A stretch of DNA of 64,000 nt from Cynocephalus volans (Eukaryota; Chordata; Mammalia; Dermoptera; Cynocephalidae). The stretch's first letter is position 1. Each line of letters opens with the position of its first letter. The notes below the pieces were generated by a model, which saw only the letters and a program-made list of their open reading frames with translations, ran no database searches and was not told the DNA's origin. The translations under genes and the position numbers were made by a program. Below are positions 13,001 to 25,022 of this stretch, piece after piece. The stretch spans positions 162,851,869-162,915,868 of the forward strand of contig NC_084463.1 in NCBI RefSeq assembly GCF_027409185.1. Reading direction: 5' to 3'.

Positions 13001-13983
13001 TTTTTAATTACTAACACATATCTGCGTTGTGCCTTGATGCCTTTAATTTTATTACGGTTAGTACTCAAACAAGCACTAATATTAGCCTTCAATTACTCAA
13101 AAAACAAACAAAAACATGTTTCCAGACAACACTCAAGAGAGATCTCTGACGTGTACTATAAACATTCATGCCTGTGAGCCCGTTCATAACGGTGAGGCCA
13201 AATCTCTCCATTCATGCACAGAAGGAATTGGCTTAACACAGAGTCACTGTTTTGACAGAGGAAAGGACAAAGCAATCCTCTGAGACTTCCGCCAACCGGC
13301 ACAGGTTACATTGAATGAACAATACGTACTGACATTTGTGTCTTCCACAATTCATGATAAATAAGCAAACTGGTTATTTGTAATCAGCCAAACTTGCTTC
13401 TTTGAAAAGGCTGCTACTGGACGTTGCAGAGCTCATGTTCCTTCCCAGTATCAGAAAGGAAAAAAATCAAGTTACATTTATAGCTAGTTTTATAGTTTCA
13501 AGCTCTCTACTAGCAATTACATCTCTTTCCACAAAGGCAAAGGCTAAACTGTAACTTCTCAGAAGTTCTATTAAATTATTTTTGTTCAGGGTAATTTTAC
13601 AATTAAGTTTGGTTTTCATCGTCTTTGCAACTAATGAAAATAAACTCCTCCCCACGAAAAGTACAGTCTATGTGAAACAGACACTAAATTATATTGACAT
13701 GTATTAATAAGATCAGACCAATATTTTCATTGATTCATATTTTCAAGAATTTCAAAAATTCTTATCCTTAAACACAGGACTTTTCTTAAGTCCCTAAAAC
13801 TAACACAAATCCTAAACAAAACCTTCAGGATACAATTAGGAAGTTTGCTTCTGTCTCATCTTATGTAGAAATAGGAGCTGGAAGAGACAGATGTTTGTGG
13901 GACAGAAACTGTGGGCCTTATCCCAATCAGAGGATTTTAGCTTGCCTTTGTGGTACTTAACCCTTAAAGAACTGTACCACAAG

Positions 13984-14068
13984 CTGGCCGGTTAGCTCAG
14001 TTGGTTAGAGCATGGGGATGGTAACACCAAGGTCCAGGGTTCGATCCCTCTACCCACCAGTTGCCAAA
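13984..14068 (+). mobile_element. CYN SINE, tRNA-Ile monomer
   Basis: A single unit close to a real tRNA-Ile: GCTGGCCGGTTAGCTCAGTT (A box), then AACACCAAGG, the B box GGTTCGATCC and a CCA-like end running into As. The anticodon arm is altered and no gene-like termination is seen, so it is a SINE and not a functional tRNA gene. Confidence 0.85.
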
Positions 14069-14644
14069 AAAAGGAACTGCACCAAAGAGCAGTCATTTCA
14101 TTGTTGCTAAGGACAAGACATCTTGCAACACCAAGAGGAAGAAAAATGAGAAAGCTGAGATGCATCTAGTTATTTTAAAATAAGTCACTTGTAAATCATC
14201 TGTTGGTCAAAGAACATGAGAAATATTTCTACTTAATACTTGATTCTCACAGAGGTAACAGTTCAAAAGCCTAAAACAAGGAGAGTAAAGGGAAAAAAGG
14301 GACATACTAAACTTAAACTGCTCTTTCATATAATTAAGCAAAACATTTTGAGAAAATACATGGACTTATCATTTGTGTAGGCATCTTCAATTAACATTTT
14401 TCAAGGAAGGAGTGAATTCTAATCCACATGCTTAAAGGACGATATAACTGCATTTACATAGTTGATTTAGGAGATACCAGTTATATTTGTCTAAACATAT
14501 ATATGCATAAAATGAATGTGTGTTTTCCTATAAGGTAGAGTAAAAATGGAAAGCTGAAAATTTGAATCGTACTGTATTTAATTGTCTTTAATCCATAAAT
14601 TTATTTATTTATTTATTCATTCATTTATTATTTTATTATTTTTT

Positions 14645-14803
14645 TAAAAAGATGACCGGTAAGGGGATCTTAATCGTTGACTTGGTGTTGTCAGCACCAC
14701 GCTCTGCAGAGTGAGCTAACCAGCCATCCCTATATAGGGATCTGAACCCATGACCTTGGTGTTATGAGCACCACACTCTCCTAAGTGAGCCACAGGCTCG
14801 CCC
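14645..14803 (-). mobile_element. CYN SINE, tRNA-Ile dimer (reverse)
   Basis: Reverse-strand dimer: AAAGATGACCGGTAAGGGGA at the left is the complement of the usual 3' end, and the right end is the complement of a decayed GGGCGAGCCTGTGGCTCAC. Flanking copies of roughly CCATAAATTTAT at about 14593 and 14807 look like the target-site duplication. A (TTTA)n stretch precedes the tail. Confidence 0.88.
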
Positions 14804-16064
14804 AACCCATAAATTTATGAGAGTAATGTGATTTATTATTTGGAGCTCTGTATTTGCTCAGCCACATCTCTTAATTAATGCAAATCCTGACAATTTACTC
14901 CCAATTCTGGCAATTTTTTTGTTGTGATGGGAACAAAAGCTTCATTGTATACTGTAAACATCTCCTTCCCCTATAGGCCAGATTTATTCAAGGAGTTCAC
15001 CATAAATTGGCAATGTGATTGCACCCATGCCCCAGCAAAAATAAATAAATAGGAATTTTAAAACTAAATTGAAAATACTTGAAAAGGTAAAATCCCTTGC
15101 GCAGGGCTATGGAATTTCAACTTTTTAAAAGCACACGGCACTTGCTGCCTGGCTCACACCTTGGTCTCCTCTCCACTCCTTCTTTCCTACCACAGCTATT
15201 TTTCAGAGTCCCTGAATTTGGTTCCTCTCCTCGTGTTGTCAGAGTATCTCCAATAGCCAATAGTCTACAATGGCCATTAATATCTGAAACTCTAATTGGG
15301 AACAAGTGTTCCTGCTAAACCCGGCAGAGCTTGGGAACCAAAAATATTTAAATGTGAGGCTGTAGTTTCATGATTTTACTAAGTTTAAACTTCGACCAAA
15401 AAATAGTGCTTAAATTAAGGATTAGACCAACTGAGTAAGTGTATTGAAAATACAGATTCCCTACTATGAATCAAAGGAGTAGCTTTTTCCCAACAAAAAC
15501 GGGCTTATTGTCTAGTAAACCAATTGTGAGATTGTGAGACATGTGGTTACTATTCACTTAGAATACTCATTTCCCTATCTATCCAAGATGTTTTCCAGCA
15601 CGATTTCCACCTTTCATCAGTGGATGTAGCTTCAGGAATGGAAACTAATTTAACATAAGCCTAATAAAAATATAATTGAGAAGCTAAAAGTAGAGTGCTT
15701 CTCCCCTGAAACTTGAATTGTGTGTAAAATATACTCCACTCTTTTAGTTTGGTAAGAGTTCTTTCCATTTTCAGTGGCTTCAATTATTCTGCTATTTATT
15801 TTTTTGAGTAACCTAATCATCTCTTTTTTTCCTTAAAAATAAATAAGGACATAAAATTCTGTTTAAACAAATTTTATCTCCAGTCATTTCTACTGTACTT
15901 AACTACTACAAGGTAATACTTCCAGACTGCTAAAATTTCAAAAAGGACAAAAGATTAACAATTGATAGTGAGTCTTTATTAGGGGAAAGAATAACTGCCA
16001 ATTTGCAGGCTGTGTGGCAGTTGGCTTTTACTAATTGCTCACATAGTAACCCAGCACATTCTAC

Positions 16065-16255
16065 AGCCAGGTTGTCCAATACAGTGGCCTCCAGCTACAT
16101 GTGACTATTCCAATTTAAATTAATTAAAATTAAATAAAATTTATAATTCAGTTCATCGGTCACACTTGACACATTTCAAGTGTTCGATACTCACATGTGG
16201 CTGGTGATGAGCGTACTGGACAACACAGATGCAGAACATTCCATTACTTCCATCA
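16065..16255. mobile_element. Palindromic hAT-type DNA transposon fossil
   Basis: An imperfect inverted repeat: GGTTGTCCAATACAGTGGCC near the left end pairs with ...GTACTGGACAACACAGATG near the right, around an AT-rich centre with CACATGTGGC/GCTACATGTG arms. The pattern is that of a well-known non-autonomous hAT-Charlie-like element of eutherian genomes. I do not assign the exact family name. Confidence 0.7.
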
Positions 16256-17763
16256 CTGCAGCACTGCTCTAAAGCACAGGACTTGACTCCTAGTTTAGTC
16301 TAGTACATAGAAGAGCACATTCTGCACATCTAAAATGCTTCTATTAAATTATAAATAGAAATGAAAGCCTCACAAATCAGACTTGAATAGTCATATCACA
16401 TGCAATTTCAGTAGCTATTTACTAAAGTATTTAAAAAGTAATGCTTAAATGTAAAACTCAAAATGAAAGAGCAGAAATGGGTCTTGATAGTTACAAAATG
16501 TAAACAGTCCTCAAAGGAAAAAATGACTTAAAAAACTGATCTCATTAAAAGTGCCAAAAGGACATTATTCCAAAAACTGTGCTTTGAAATTGCAACTGAT
16601 CAAGTAAAAAAACCAAACTGTATGGTAAGCACAAGAATCTTTCCTGCTTGTGTTCAGTGTTCTAAGTTAGCTTCAACTGTAGCTCTAGCTGTTCGCCAGC
16701 TGTATGTACCTAATTACAAAGCAACTTCAGATGTCCTGGGCAAAGGAACACATGTGGAATAGCTATGTACCTCCAAACATGCTAACTCATTCCCAGCATT
16801 TTTAGATCTTAATCACTTTTGCAGCTTGACACAGTCAAGGAAAAATTATCTAGTGAAAGGGTTCATTCACATTATGACAAATTTTTTTTTTTAACAAATT
16901 AACATCTAGATTGCCAATTTAAACTTTAATATTTCTAAACAAATATCATAGACATGGACATGACTTACTTTTTAGATTGAGATGAAATAGACTGGTCTTT
17001 TAAAGAATTTAGTCAGAAAACTACTCTGCTCTATTTCATGAAGATACAAAAAATGAACCCTTCCAAAGAAGATTAAAATAGATTTCAAAAACCTACCGGA
17101 GAAATAAATCAACCTAACATTTCTATGTGCAGTCGGTGAAATGGTAAATTCATAACATAAACAGTAAAACAAACAAATCAAAAAATTCAGACGTTTGGGA
17201 TAGCTTATAATTAGATAAGACAATTCAATAAATAAGGTACTTCAGTTGAAAATTAATCTAGATTAAGTAATATAAAATTTTAGAAAGATTATAAAATTTA
17301 ACAAATTCAAAATTTTAAAGAAATCTCAGAGAAATAAGCTAATAAATTCAGCTTCACTGAAATCATACTTTGTTAAAAAAAATTTGGGACTATCCTCTAA
17401 AATCTTTTTGATTATGCTATAAAAACAATACCTTTTCCACATTAGAATTTTATAATCTAAATCTGAACTGAAAATTTCAATGTGTAGAAAATCCAAAAAT
17501 CACCAAGTACTATATACCAACATTATACCTTCTCTGGATGTAAAACTGGAAATACTTATACTAGCTTACCAATACATAATAAGTAAAAACAGAAATTAAC
17601 TTAGAATGTAAACAATAAACCAAGTTTTGCAGCCCAATTAAAATAAAAGCAATATATTTAAATATCTTTAGTAACACCACTAAAGTCTTTAAAATCTCTT
17701 TCAGGCATCTTAGAAAACAGGATTTAAAAATGTTAACAGGTCCCTCCCTCCCAAAGCAGCCTA

Positions 17764-17994
<231 letters not shown>

Positions 17995-18150
17995 TTAAGT
18001 CTCAGTTTATTCTCTCCAGATACCTGGAATGTAAATGATTAAGTCCACAGTTTTTAGATTAACTCCACGAGTCACATTAAAAATAAATTCCCAATCTGTA
18101 TTTCTAGAGTACAGTTGGGGGAGAGTTTTTTTTAATATTGCCTGTGTGCA

Positions 18151-18316
18151 GGGCCGGCCCGTGGCTCACTTGGGAGAGTGTGGTGCCGATAACACCAAGG
18201 CCAAGGGTTCGGATCCCTATATAGGGATGGCCAGTTAGCTCACTGGTTGAGGGTGGTGCTGACAATACCAAGTCAAGGGTTAAGATCCCCTTTCCAGTCA
18301 AGAAAACAAAAAAAAC
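18151..18316 (+). mobile_element. CYN SINE, tRNA-Ile dimer
   Basis: Standard dimer (GGGCCGGCCCGTGGCTCAC ... GATGGCCAGTTAGCTCACTG ... CAAGTCAAGGGTTAAGATCC) ending CCAGTCA and an A-rich tail, 270 bases upstream of exon 2 in gene orientation and antisense to CHKA. Confidence 0.9.
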
Positions 18317-18872
18317 TCCAAGACAGAAACTCAGAATCATGGGACAGTGTTTGAAGCTATGGCTTCAGCAAATCTTCAGTCCACACTTAACTGTCATATG
18401 TATCAACATTATACAGCAGTATATGCACAACTTTTGGAGAAAAGAGTATCAGCAAATTAGACCACAGCTTTCTAACCGCCCCAGTCATGGGAGCCACCAG
18501 CCTCTTCCATTGTTCCATCCCATGAACATTCCAGCCTAGACAAGCTAGACCTCCAAAAGTGAGGCTAAAATACAAAGCTAATTTACATTATCACGTGCCC
18601 TACTTTACAAGGATTATGAGTATATATTGACAAGCGCTGCCAGGAAATAAAGGCCAATAGAAATCGTTTAATTTGTTGGAGTGGAAAGATAATGGGCAGA
18701 AATTTTCATTTGAAGGTTAATGTTGCTATATTAAAGTTGGCCTAACAATTTTGAAAGTTCTGCTTGTACAGCAGACATTCTCCTCCTCTTTCTTGGAAAG
18801 TAAACCCAGATTTTATTCAGGCAGCAACGTGCCTAGCAAAAAATCTATATTTAACTATATATAACTATATAT

Positions 18873-18896
18873 ACCTATGTTATATATAACATAGGT
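18873..18896. repeat. Perfect 24-bp AT-rich palindrome
   Basis: Half-site ACCTATGTTATA is followed directly by its complement with no spacer. It lies at the end of a TATATA-rich stretch (about 18845-18890). Confidence 0.9.
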
Positions 18897-19349
18897 GTGC
18901 CCATGTTTCCAAGTGCTGGCAAAAAAAATGTAAAACGACATGTTTGTGTGACTTGGAAAATCAACTTAAGACTTACTCATACACTTTGCCCTTACTCCCT
19001 ATTCTCCATGCTGCTGCTGGAGCAAGGATACAATGGTGTGTCAATTATCAAGCCACTTACATTTCTCCTTCATCAGCTGTTCCCAGATAGGTCCTACCAG
19101 CAGGGACACTGGAGGGAGGCTGCAAGGCAGGAGGTGGGAGAAAGGATGTGTGCTGGCTGCTCCTGGTGGCACACAGCAGTAACCACACATCAGCCTAGCA
19201 GCTGCACACATCAGTCCCAGAACCTGCTCAGAGGTACCAGCACTAGAGCCAGAGGTCTAAGCCCCAGCTCTAAGGGGACAAGCCTCGGAATGCCAAGATG
19301 CCAGCAACAGCCAAGCAGTACACTCTCCTCAAGAGGTTGGAGTCAATAG

Positions 19350-19795
19350 CTCTGTGGGCGCCTTCCCTGGGCTTCCAGATTCTGATAACCCTAACCTCTT
19401 CCCTTGTTTCCCCAGCTCAGGGGTTGGGCTGCTTCCTGATGTTGTTATTTTAATCACTTCCATGCTCCCTTTTTGCTTTTTCAGTTCTCCAACACCTAAC
19501 TCAATCCCCTATATTAAATTCTCTCTGTTGAAATACCTAGTGTTGTTTCCATTTTCTTGCCAGCATCCTGACTGGCACATATGGCCAAAGCTTTAGCAGC
19601 ATCTTGGATCATGAGAATAAGGGCCACAACTTAGGAATGGCAGAGCAGTTAGCTAAAAGGAGGCCCATCAAGCCCATGGAATTGCTATTCCTGCCCAGCC
19701 TGGCTGCTTCCAGTCTTCTTTAATATGAGAAGGAAATAAATGTGTTGTTTAAGCCACTGTCAGCTTGGGATTTTCTGTATAAGCACCTAAACCTA
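19350..19795 (+). mobile_element. Probable ERVL-type LTR remnant
   Basis: The right end resembles LTR 3' parts: ATGAGAAGGAAATAAATG (polyadenylation signal AATAAA), TTGTTTAAGCCACTGT and a run to CACCTAAACCTAGTACTAA. The left part is not securely matched and the family name is left open. Confidence 0.4.
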
Positions 19796-19829
19796 GTACT
19801 AAGAGACACGGCTTCTCACCACATCCACT

Positions 19830-20290
19830 TACTTTCTCCATCTGAAAACTTCTCCTTACTCTTCTCTGCTATCTAAAAAGCTACCTTCCCTTTAAGACCA
19901 AGTTCAAACTCCAATCTCCTCAGTGAAACTTTCACCATCTTCGCTGTTATCTCTTTGAAGGGAAGGGCAATCATATCTAACTTTCAATTCTCAAGGCCCA
20001 GTGGCCCAGAATGGTGGCATGCTCAATAAAAATTTTTTGAAAATAATATTTTTTTCTAAAATAATAATTTTCTGAAAAATAATAATAACCATATGTGCCA
20101 GACTCAAAAAAAAAAAAACCAGCACCACTCTGTCCCACTGACATTGCCCTCCTCCAAACCCCTCCAGTTATATTGATAATTGACTGTCTTATACTGTTCT
20201 CTAACAGGCTTAGTGGGTTAGTCTTGCTTGGCTCCCTAACTAGACTGTAAGTTCTCTAAGCAACAGCCCCATCTTCCTATGGGAAGGCGT
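19830..20290 (+). repeat. L2 LINE 3' fragments
   Basis: The signature of L2 3' ends is visible twice: a CTACCTTCCCTTTAAGACC region followed by GGGCAATCATATCTAAC and TGCTCAATAAAAATTTTTTG, then CTAACTAGACTGTAAGTTCT with a following remnant. An A-rich stretch lies between them. Confidence 0.6.
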
Positions 20291-20324
20291 CACACTAAGA
20301 AAAACAGCTTTAGAGACAAGGAGT

Positions 20325-20490
20325 CATGGATTCAAATCCCAGTTGTGCTGCTTACTAGCCATGCAGTCTTGGCATGTCACTAAAGCTCTCTGATCCTCAA
20401 ATTCATTCCTCTGTAAAAGAGGAATGACTTCATGTAGTCATTCTAAAGAGCTTAGTTATGGAGTCTTTGTGCTGCAACGCCTTAAGCACT
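20325..20490 (+). repeat. MIR SINE fossil (+)
   Basis: The MIR core is recognisable: GGATTCAAATCCCAGTTGTG, CTTACTAGCCATGCAGTCTT and CAAATTCATTCCTCTGTAAA. Confidence 0.75.
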
Positions 20491-20514
20491 GAACATAGTT
20501 AGCTCATTTCATCT

Positions 20515-20690
20515 CCCAACAATCCTAAAGTGTGGATGCTGGTATCGCCTCCATTTTACAGATGAGGAAATTGAAGCACACACCAAAATCACACAGCAAG
20601 TAAGAAGCTGAGCCAGGATTCAAATCCAGCATATGGATTTAACTGCTATGTTGAGTCCTTGTCTTTAACTACTATGTTGTGCTGCCTGAG
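20515..20690 (-). repeat. MIR SINE fossil (-)
   Basis: Reverse MIR: CATTTTACAGATGAGGAAAT, then CACACAGCAAGTAAGAAGCT and GATTCAAATCCAGCA. It faces the preceding MIR. Confidence 0.75.
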
Positions 20691-20822
20691 AGACAAGAGG
20701 CAAAGCTGGAGGTCACCACGTGTCATGGTAAACATATGCAGTAGATGTTATGTGAGCTGCAAAATCTACCCACAAAAGATCCTTACATCAGGAACAACTC
20801 CATATAAAGTTAAATGAAACAA

Positions 20823-21010
20823 ATGTCTTAGTTTGCTAGTGCTGCTACAACAAATTACCACAAACTTCGTGGCTTAAAACAACACAAATTTAGGAGCAGC
20901 CAGGCGTGTCGCCAAAAAAAAAAAAAAAACCCACAAATTTATTATCTAATAATTCTGGAGTTCAGAAGACTGAAACAGGTCTTACATTGCTAAAATTAAA
21001 GTTGTTGGCA
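20823..21010 (-). mobile_element. MLT1-like MaLR LTR fragment (-)
   Basis: The sequence CTTAGTTTGCTAGTGCTGC, then CAAATTACCACAAACTTCG, GGCTTAAAACAACACAAAT, TTATTATCTAATAATTCTGG and AGTTGTTGGCAGGGCAG is the complement of the 3' part of an MLT1-like LTR. It is interrupted by a tiny A-tailed insert at 20892. Confidence 0.6.
20892..20931 (+). mobile_element. Mini-retroposon: 22 bases plus poly-A, with TSD
   Basis: The insert AGGAGCAGCCAGGCGTGTC + GCC is followed by about 16 A residues and flanked by CACAAATTT at 20883-20891 and 20932-20940. It interrupts the MLT1-like LTR exactly at the duplicated site. The source of the 22 bases is not recognised. It could be an extreme 5' truncation or an internally deleted SINE. 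Confidence 0.7.
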
Positions 21011-21049
21011 GGGCAGTAGATCAAAAGAATACATACCACATTTCAGGAA

Positions 21050-21300
21050 ACACACACAAAATAAATGAAAAGATTCTGACTGAGCTACTGAATTTTAAAG
21101 AATAAGGGTTACTAGGGGATAATGGGAGTTAGTGTTAATGGGTACAGAGTTTCGGTTCGGAAAGATGAAGTTCTGGAGATGGATGGTGGTGACGATTGTA
21201 CAACAACGTGAATATAGTTAATGCCACTGAACTATACACTTAAAAATGGTTAAAATGGTAAATTTTGTGCTGTTTATTTTATCATAATTTTAATAAAAAA
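21050..21300 (+). mobile_element. L1M 3' UTR fragment
   Basis: Typical mammalian-wide L1 tail: AGATGAAGTTCTGGAGATGG, ACAACGTGAATATAGTTAAT, CACTGAACTATACACTTAAA and AATGGTTAAAATGGTAAAT, ending in an A-rich stretch. Confidence 0.75.
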
Positions 21301-21758
21301 GAATGAAGTACCAATGGATGAACCTTAAAAATATTATGCAAGGGGCCGGCCTGTGGCTCACTCGGGAGAGTGTGGTGCTGACAACACCAAGGCCACAGGT
21401 TCGGGTCCCTATATAGGGCCGGCCCGTGGCTCACTTGGGAGAGCGTGGTGCTGACAACACCGAGTCAAGGGTTAAGATTCCCTTACCAGTCATCTTCTTG
21501 AGAAAAATAAAAATATTATGCTAAGTGAAAGAAACCTGTCACAAAAGACCATACATTATATGATTCCATTCATATAAAATGTCCAGAACAGAGAAATCTA
21601 TAGAGACATAAGGTAGATTAAGTGGTTGCCAGGGAATAAGGCAGCAAGGAGGTACTGAGGAGTAAGGAATGATAGCTAAAAGAGACAGGATTTCTTTCTG
21701 CAATGATGAAAATGTTCTAAAATTGACTGTGGTGGTTACATGTATCTGTGAATATACT
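21300..21758 (+). mobile_element. L1M 3' fragment interrupted by a SINE
   Basis: Before the SINE: ATGGATGAACCTTAAAAATA. After it: AAGTGAAAGAAACCTGTCAC, ACCATACATTATATGATTCC, TTCATATAAAATGTCCAGAA and GTGGTTGCCAGGG. These are consecutive parts of the same L1 3' end. The fragment stops where a monomer SINE starts at about 21760. Confidence 0.8.
21341..21508 (+). mobile_element. CYN SINE, chimeric dimer (two first-type units) with 13-bp TSD
   Basis: The first unit starts GGGGCCGGCCTGTGGCTCAC. At the TATATAGGG junction the second unit starts GGCCGGCCCGTGGCTCAC, that is with the head of a first unit instead of the usual GATGGCCGGTTAGCTCA, and then finishes as a normal second unit. The TSD AAAAATATTATGC is at 21327-21339 and 21509-21521, so this is a single insertion. 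Confidence 0.92.
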
Positions 21759-21759
21759 G

Positions 21760-21850
21760 AGTGGGCCAGTTGCTCAGGTGGTTAGAGCATGGCATTATAA
21801 CACCAAGATCAAGGGTTCTGATCCCTGTAATGGCCAGCCACCAAAAAAAA
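21760..21850 (+). mobile_element. CYN SINE, tRNA-Ile monomer
   Basis: GGGCCAGTTGCTCAGGTGG, TAACACCAAGATCAAGGG, B box GGTTCTGATCC, GGCCAGCCACC and an A tail, inserted at the end of the preceding L1 fragment. Confidence 0.85.
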
Positions 21851-23423
21851 GGGAAAAGGAGTGATTTTTTCCTACATAATAATTTTTTTCTTAACCAATT
21901 AAAAAACTTGAATGTGCTTCTAAACAAACAACTTTTCTCAGATTTTTAGGAAGTGTTTTCAATAGCTTACTTAAAAGAGAAACAATCATGAGTATCTAGG
22001 AAGGACGTAAGATGAAGGACCTATTTTCCCAGAAGGCAAATAAGTTGTCTACCCCAGTTAAGAAGAATAGAAAGAAAAGGGAACCCAAGTTTTTTGTTTT
22101 TCCCAAAGTAAGCTCTGAAGCAGATAGAAATGTGTAGATAGAAGGAACCAAAGGAGCCTTAACCTTTCTGCTAAACTCAGGGCAGTTCCTCATCTGTGTT
22201 GCCCCTGCCATGTTCAGTCACAGCCAACATGGGCTTTTGGCTACTAAGCAACAGGACAGGCATCACATCAATTAAAAGCCCTAGTTTTTCTTCCTGTCAC
22301 ATACTCTGGAAAGCTCAGTCAAATGCAAGAGCAAACAGATGAACTACTGTTCAAAATTGTGTAACTTGATTCAAAGTTTATCCCCGTACTCCTAAGGAAG
22401 GAAGGAAGGCTAGCTTGGCCAGGAACAAGCTCACAACCTGGAAATACACCATCTATTTTGTATCACCTGTAGCCTCTGTTGCTCAATAGGCTTTTGTGAA
22501 TAAAATGTTATTTTTTAGTGACAGCCAAAATAAATGAAGCAAGGCATTGGCACCAATGACCCAAACTGTGAAAAACTACCTAGCAAAAAGCCAGCTATAA
22601 ATGAGCCAAATAATATGCCTAGGAACAAGATCTGGTGGGAAGAAATGCCACAGAAATGCTAGCAAAAATATAACAGCTCAATTTATCATACAATTTGTCA
22701 AAAATATCGTCCTAAGTAAAACCCCAGGAGCTCTCAAGGATTTCAAAGAAATTTGTGAAAACACAAACTTAATCATCTGGCATAACAGCTTTACAATAAA
22801 CATATATAAGTCATAAATATAGGAGGCACAAGATACTCACTTAAGCAAAATATCAAATAAAGTGAAAACATCACATTTGTTTCACATTCAACACATTTAA
22901 GCAACCCATGACAGGTAGGAAATTGAAAAGAGCAAGAAGTACCCATTGGCAGGAATTCTCACCTCAGCCCTCCAGATCCAGTGGTGTAGGCATCACTAAC
23001 CTCTGATCCATTGTTCTTTAAAATAATACCAATGGAATAACAAGCAGTATAATGAGCTTCCTTTATACGGAAGTCAGTTAATCAGAAATGAAATAACTAT
23101 TTCAATTTCTCTTGATATACAGCTAATCAAGAATTAACTTCCAATTAAGAATAACTTGACTCATCAAATGAACAGCACGCACCGAATATGATATCTGAAA
23201 AAAATATGCAAAAACAAAACAAAGAACAAACCCAAAACTGAAGAACAACCAAGTGGCTGACTAGTTGACATACTGAAGATAACGAATGAGTTTGTGAAAA
23301 CAGCAATGAAGCGGCCCCTTGGCAGCACGTCGTCGCCCAGTGCTGTGCTGCTTTCCTCATATTTAAAGTCTCCTTATAAGCCACAAATGACAAAGCACTT
23401 AAGTGATGGGCATTTTTTTTCCC

Positions 23424-23515
23424 CTGGCAGTCAGGCAGTAAGGGAATCCAAACGCATAACCTTGGTGTAATAAGCCCTGTTGGTTAGAGCACAGCCTAAC
23501 TGGCCAGCCCTTGTT
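23424..23515 (-). mobile_element. CYN SINE monomer, degraded (-)
   Basis: GGCAGTCAGGCAGTAAGGGA, ACCTTGGTGTAATAAGCC and AACTGGCCAGCCC are the complement of a monomer. The middle reads GTTGGTTAGAGCACAGCC in sense orientation, so the copy looks partly inverted or rearranged. Confidence 0.6.
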
Positions 23516-23729
23516 TTTAAAAACTCCATTGAGTTTTATCACCTTTTCTCTAAACAACTGAAGTCAGCTGTCTTATAATATGTATTAAATTATTTGACTT
23601 TTGGATTTTAGAATTCATGTTCCAAAAAATAGTGTTCACACAGATCCAAAAGACCCCAATAATAGAAAAGATAACTGAAGTTACCCAAATTCTATCATTT
23701 AAATATAAATACTTTAAACGTTTTGGTAT

Positions 23730-24180
23730 ATTTTTTTCTTTTCATTTTCGTAAGCTCTTTTTTCCTATTTTTTTCTTTTTATCAAAATTGGGATCATACT
23801 GCATATAGAGCTTTACAATATTCCTTTTCCACTTACATTATAAATATTTTCCATCAATTTAGCTTTAAAAACATGACTTTTAATGTCTGCACAGAATTTC
23901 ACCTTGAAGATACAGCACGGTTTAACGGAGATATGTTTTTTCATATCTTTGCTTCTAAACATAATTCTATAATACATATACCTGTAAATCTTAATGCAGA
24001 ATCTGATGAGACCCTATAGTTAAAGTTGGGTTTTCTGGGTCAAAGGGCATTAACATTTGAAAATTTCTTGGTGCATGATGTCAAAGTATCCTACAAAAGA
24101 GCTGCACTGTGCACCCTCTGCCTTCAGTGGTATGTCAGAACTCACATCTCCTATCCTGATTGACATGTTTTTTAATCAGT
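23730..24180 (-). mobile_element. L1M 3' fragment (-)
   Basis: Complement of an old L1 3' region: TTTTTATCAAAATTGGGATC, AACATGACTTTTAATGTCTG, TTTTCTGGGTCAAAGGGCAT and ATGTCAAAGTATCCTACAA. Confidence 0.6.
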
Positions 24181-24324
24181 GAATACCTGATATATCAAAA
24201 TACAATTTTTAAAAACATTAAGTTGCCAATAAGGACAAATAAATTTTTTTCTAATGCTTCAGGGCAACCAACCAGTTTAAGTCTACAATATATACATAAA
24301 ATTAACAAATGGCATGAAATCTTT

Positions 24325-24408
24325 TGGCTGGCCAGTTAGCTCAGAGCCTAGTGCTGATAACACCAATATCAAGGGTTCTGATTCCCTTACAGGCCAGCCA
24401 CCAAAAAA
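24325..24408 (+). mobile_element. CYN SINE, tRNA-Ile monomer
   Basis: TTGGCTGGCCAGTTAGCTCA, GATAACACCAATATCAAGGG and CCAGCCACC, running into a long purine tail. A short deletion has removed part of the D-arm. Confidence 0.85.
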
Positions 24409-24490
24409 GAAAGAAAAGAAAAGAAAAGAAGAAAAAAGAGAAGAGAAGAGAAGAAAAGAAAAGAAAGAAAGAAAAGAAAAAGAAAAAAAA
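24399..24490 (+). repeat. (GAAAA)n-type purine tract
   Basis: Grown from the A-rich tail of the preceding SINE: about 90 bases of G and A only, in units AAAGA, AAGAG and AAAGAAAG. Confidence 0.9.
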
Positions 24491-25022
24491 TTATTGTGAA
24501 GTATATCAATGTGGAAAAAAATAACTACAAAACATGCTGCTGAGTTAGCAACTTTATTAAATGAATTTCTCAATATGCCTTAGTGATTCTATGCTAACTC
24601 CCCCCAAAATTGATAAAAACCGATTCATTATTCCCCCTAAATAAAGCTACACAATCAATTGCACTAATCACTAAGAGGAGAAAAGAAAATTGGAAAATGT
24701 AAGATAGCAGATAATCTAAAGATTTTGTCGACCCAGAAATGGGTCAAAGATACTGTGTCACAGGAGGCAACATATCGTTGACAATTAATTTAAAAAGAAC
24801 CTTGGCAAACTCCACAAAATCTATTCAAAACAAAAACTACTCCACAAAACTAAGATCTGGCATTTGATATGTATAAAACTCAGATCACAGAAGAAATGTA
24901 ACTGGTAAAAGATCACAATGAGTCAGAACAATGACCATCTTGTCCAATATCCTCTCAATCACGAGAGATATTTTTATTGGGGTCCACGGAGATACTCTTT
25001 GATTCTTTCATTTTTTATTTTT

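Noticed and set aside
13984-14068. Functional tRNA-Ile gene
   Set aside because: Box sequences are good but the anticodon arm is altered, stems are mismatched and an A-rich SINE tail follows instead of a T-run terminator.
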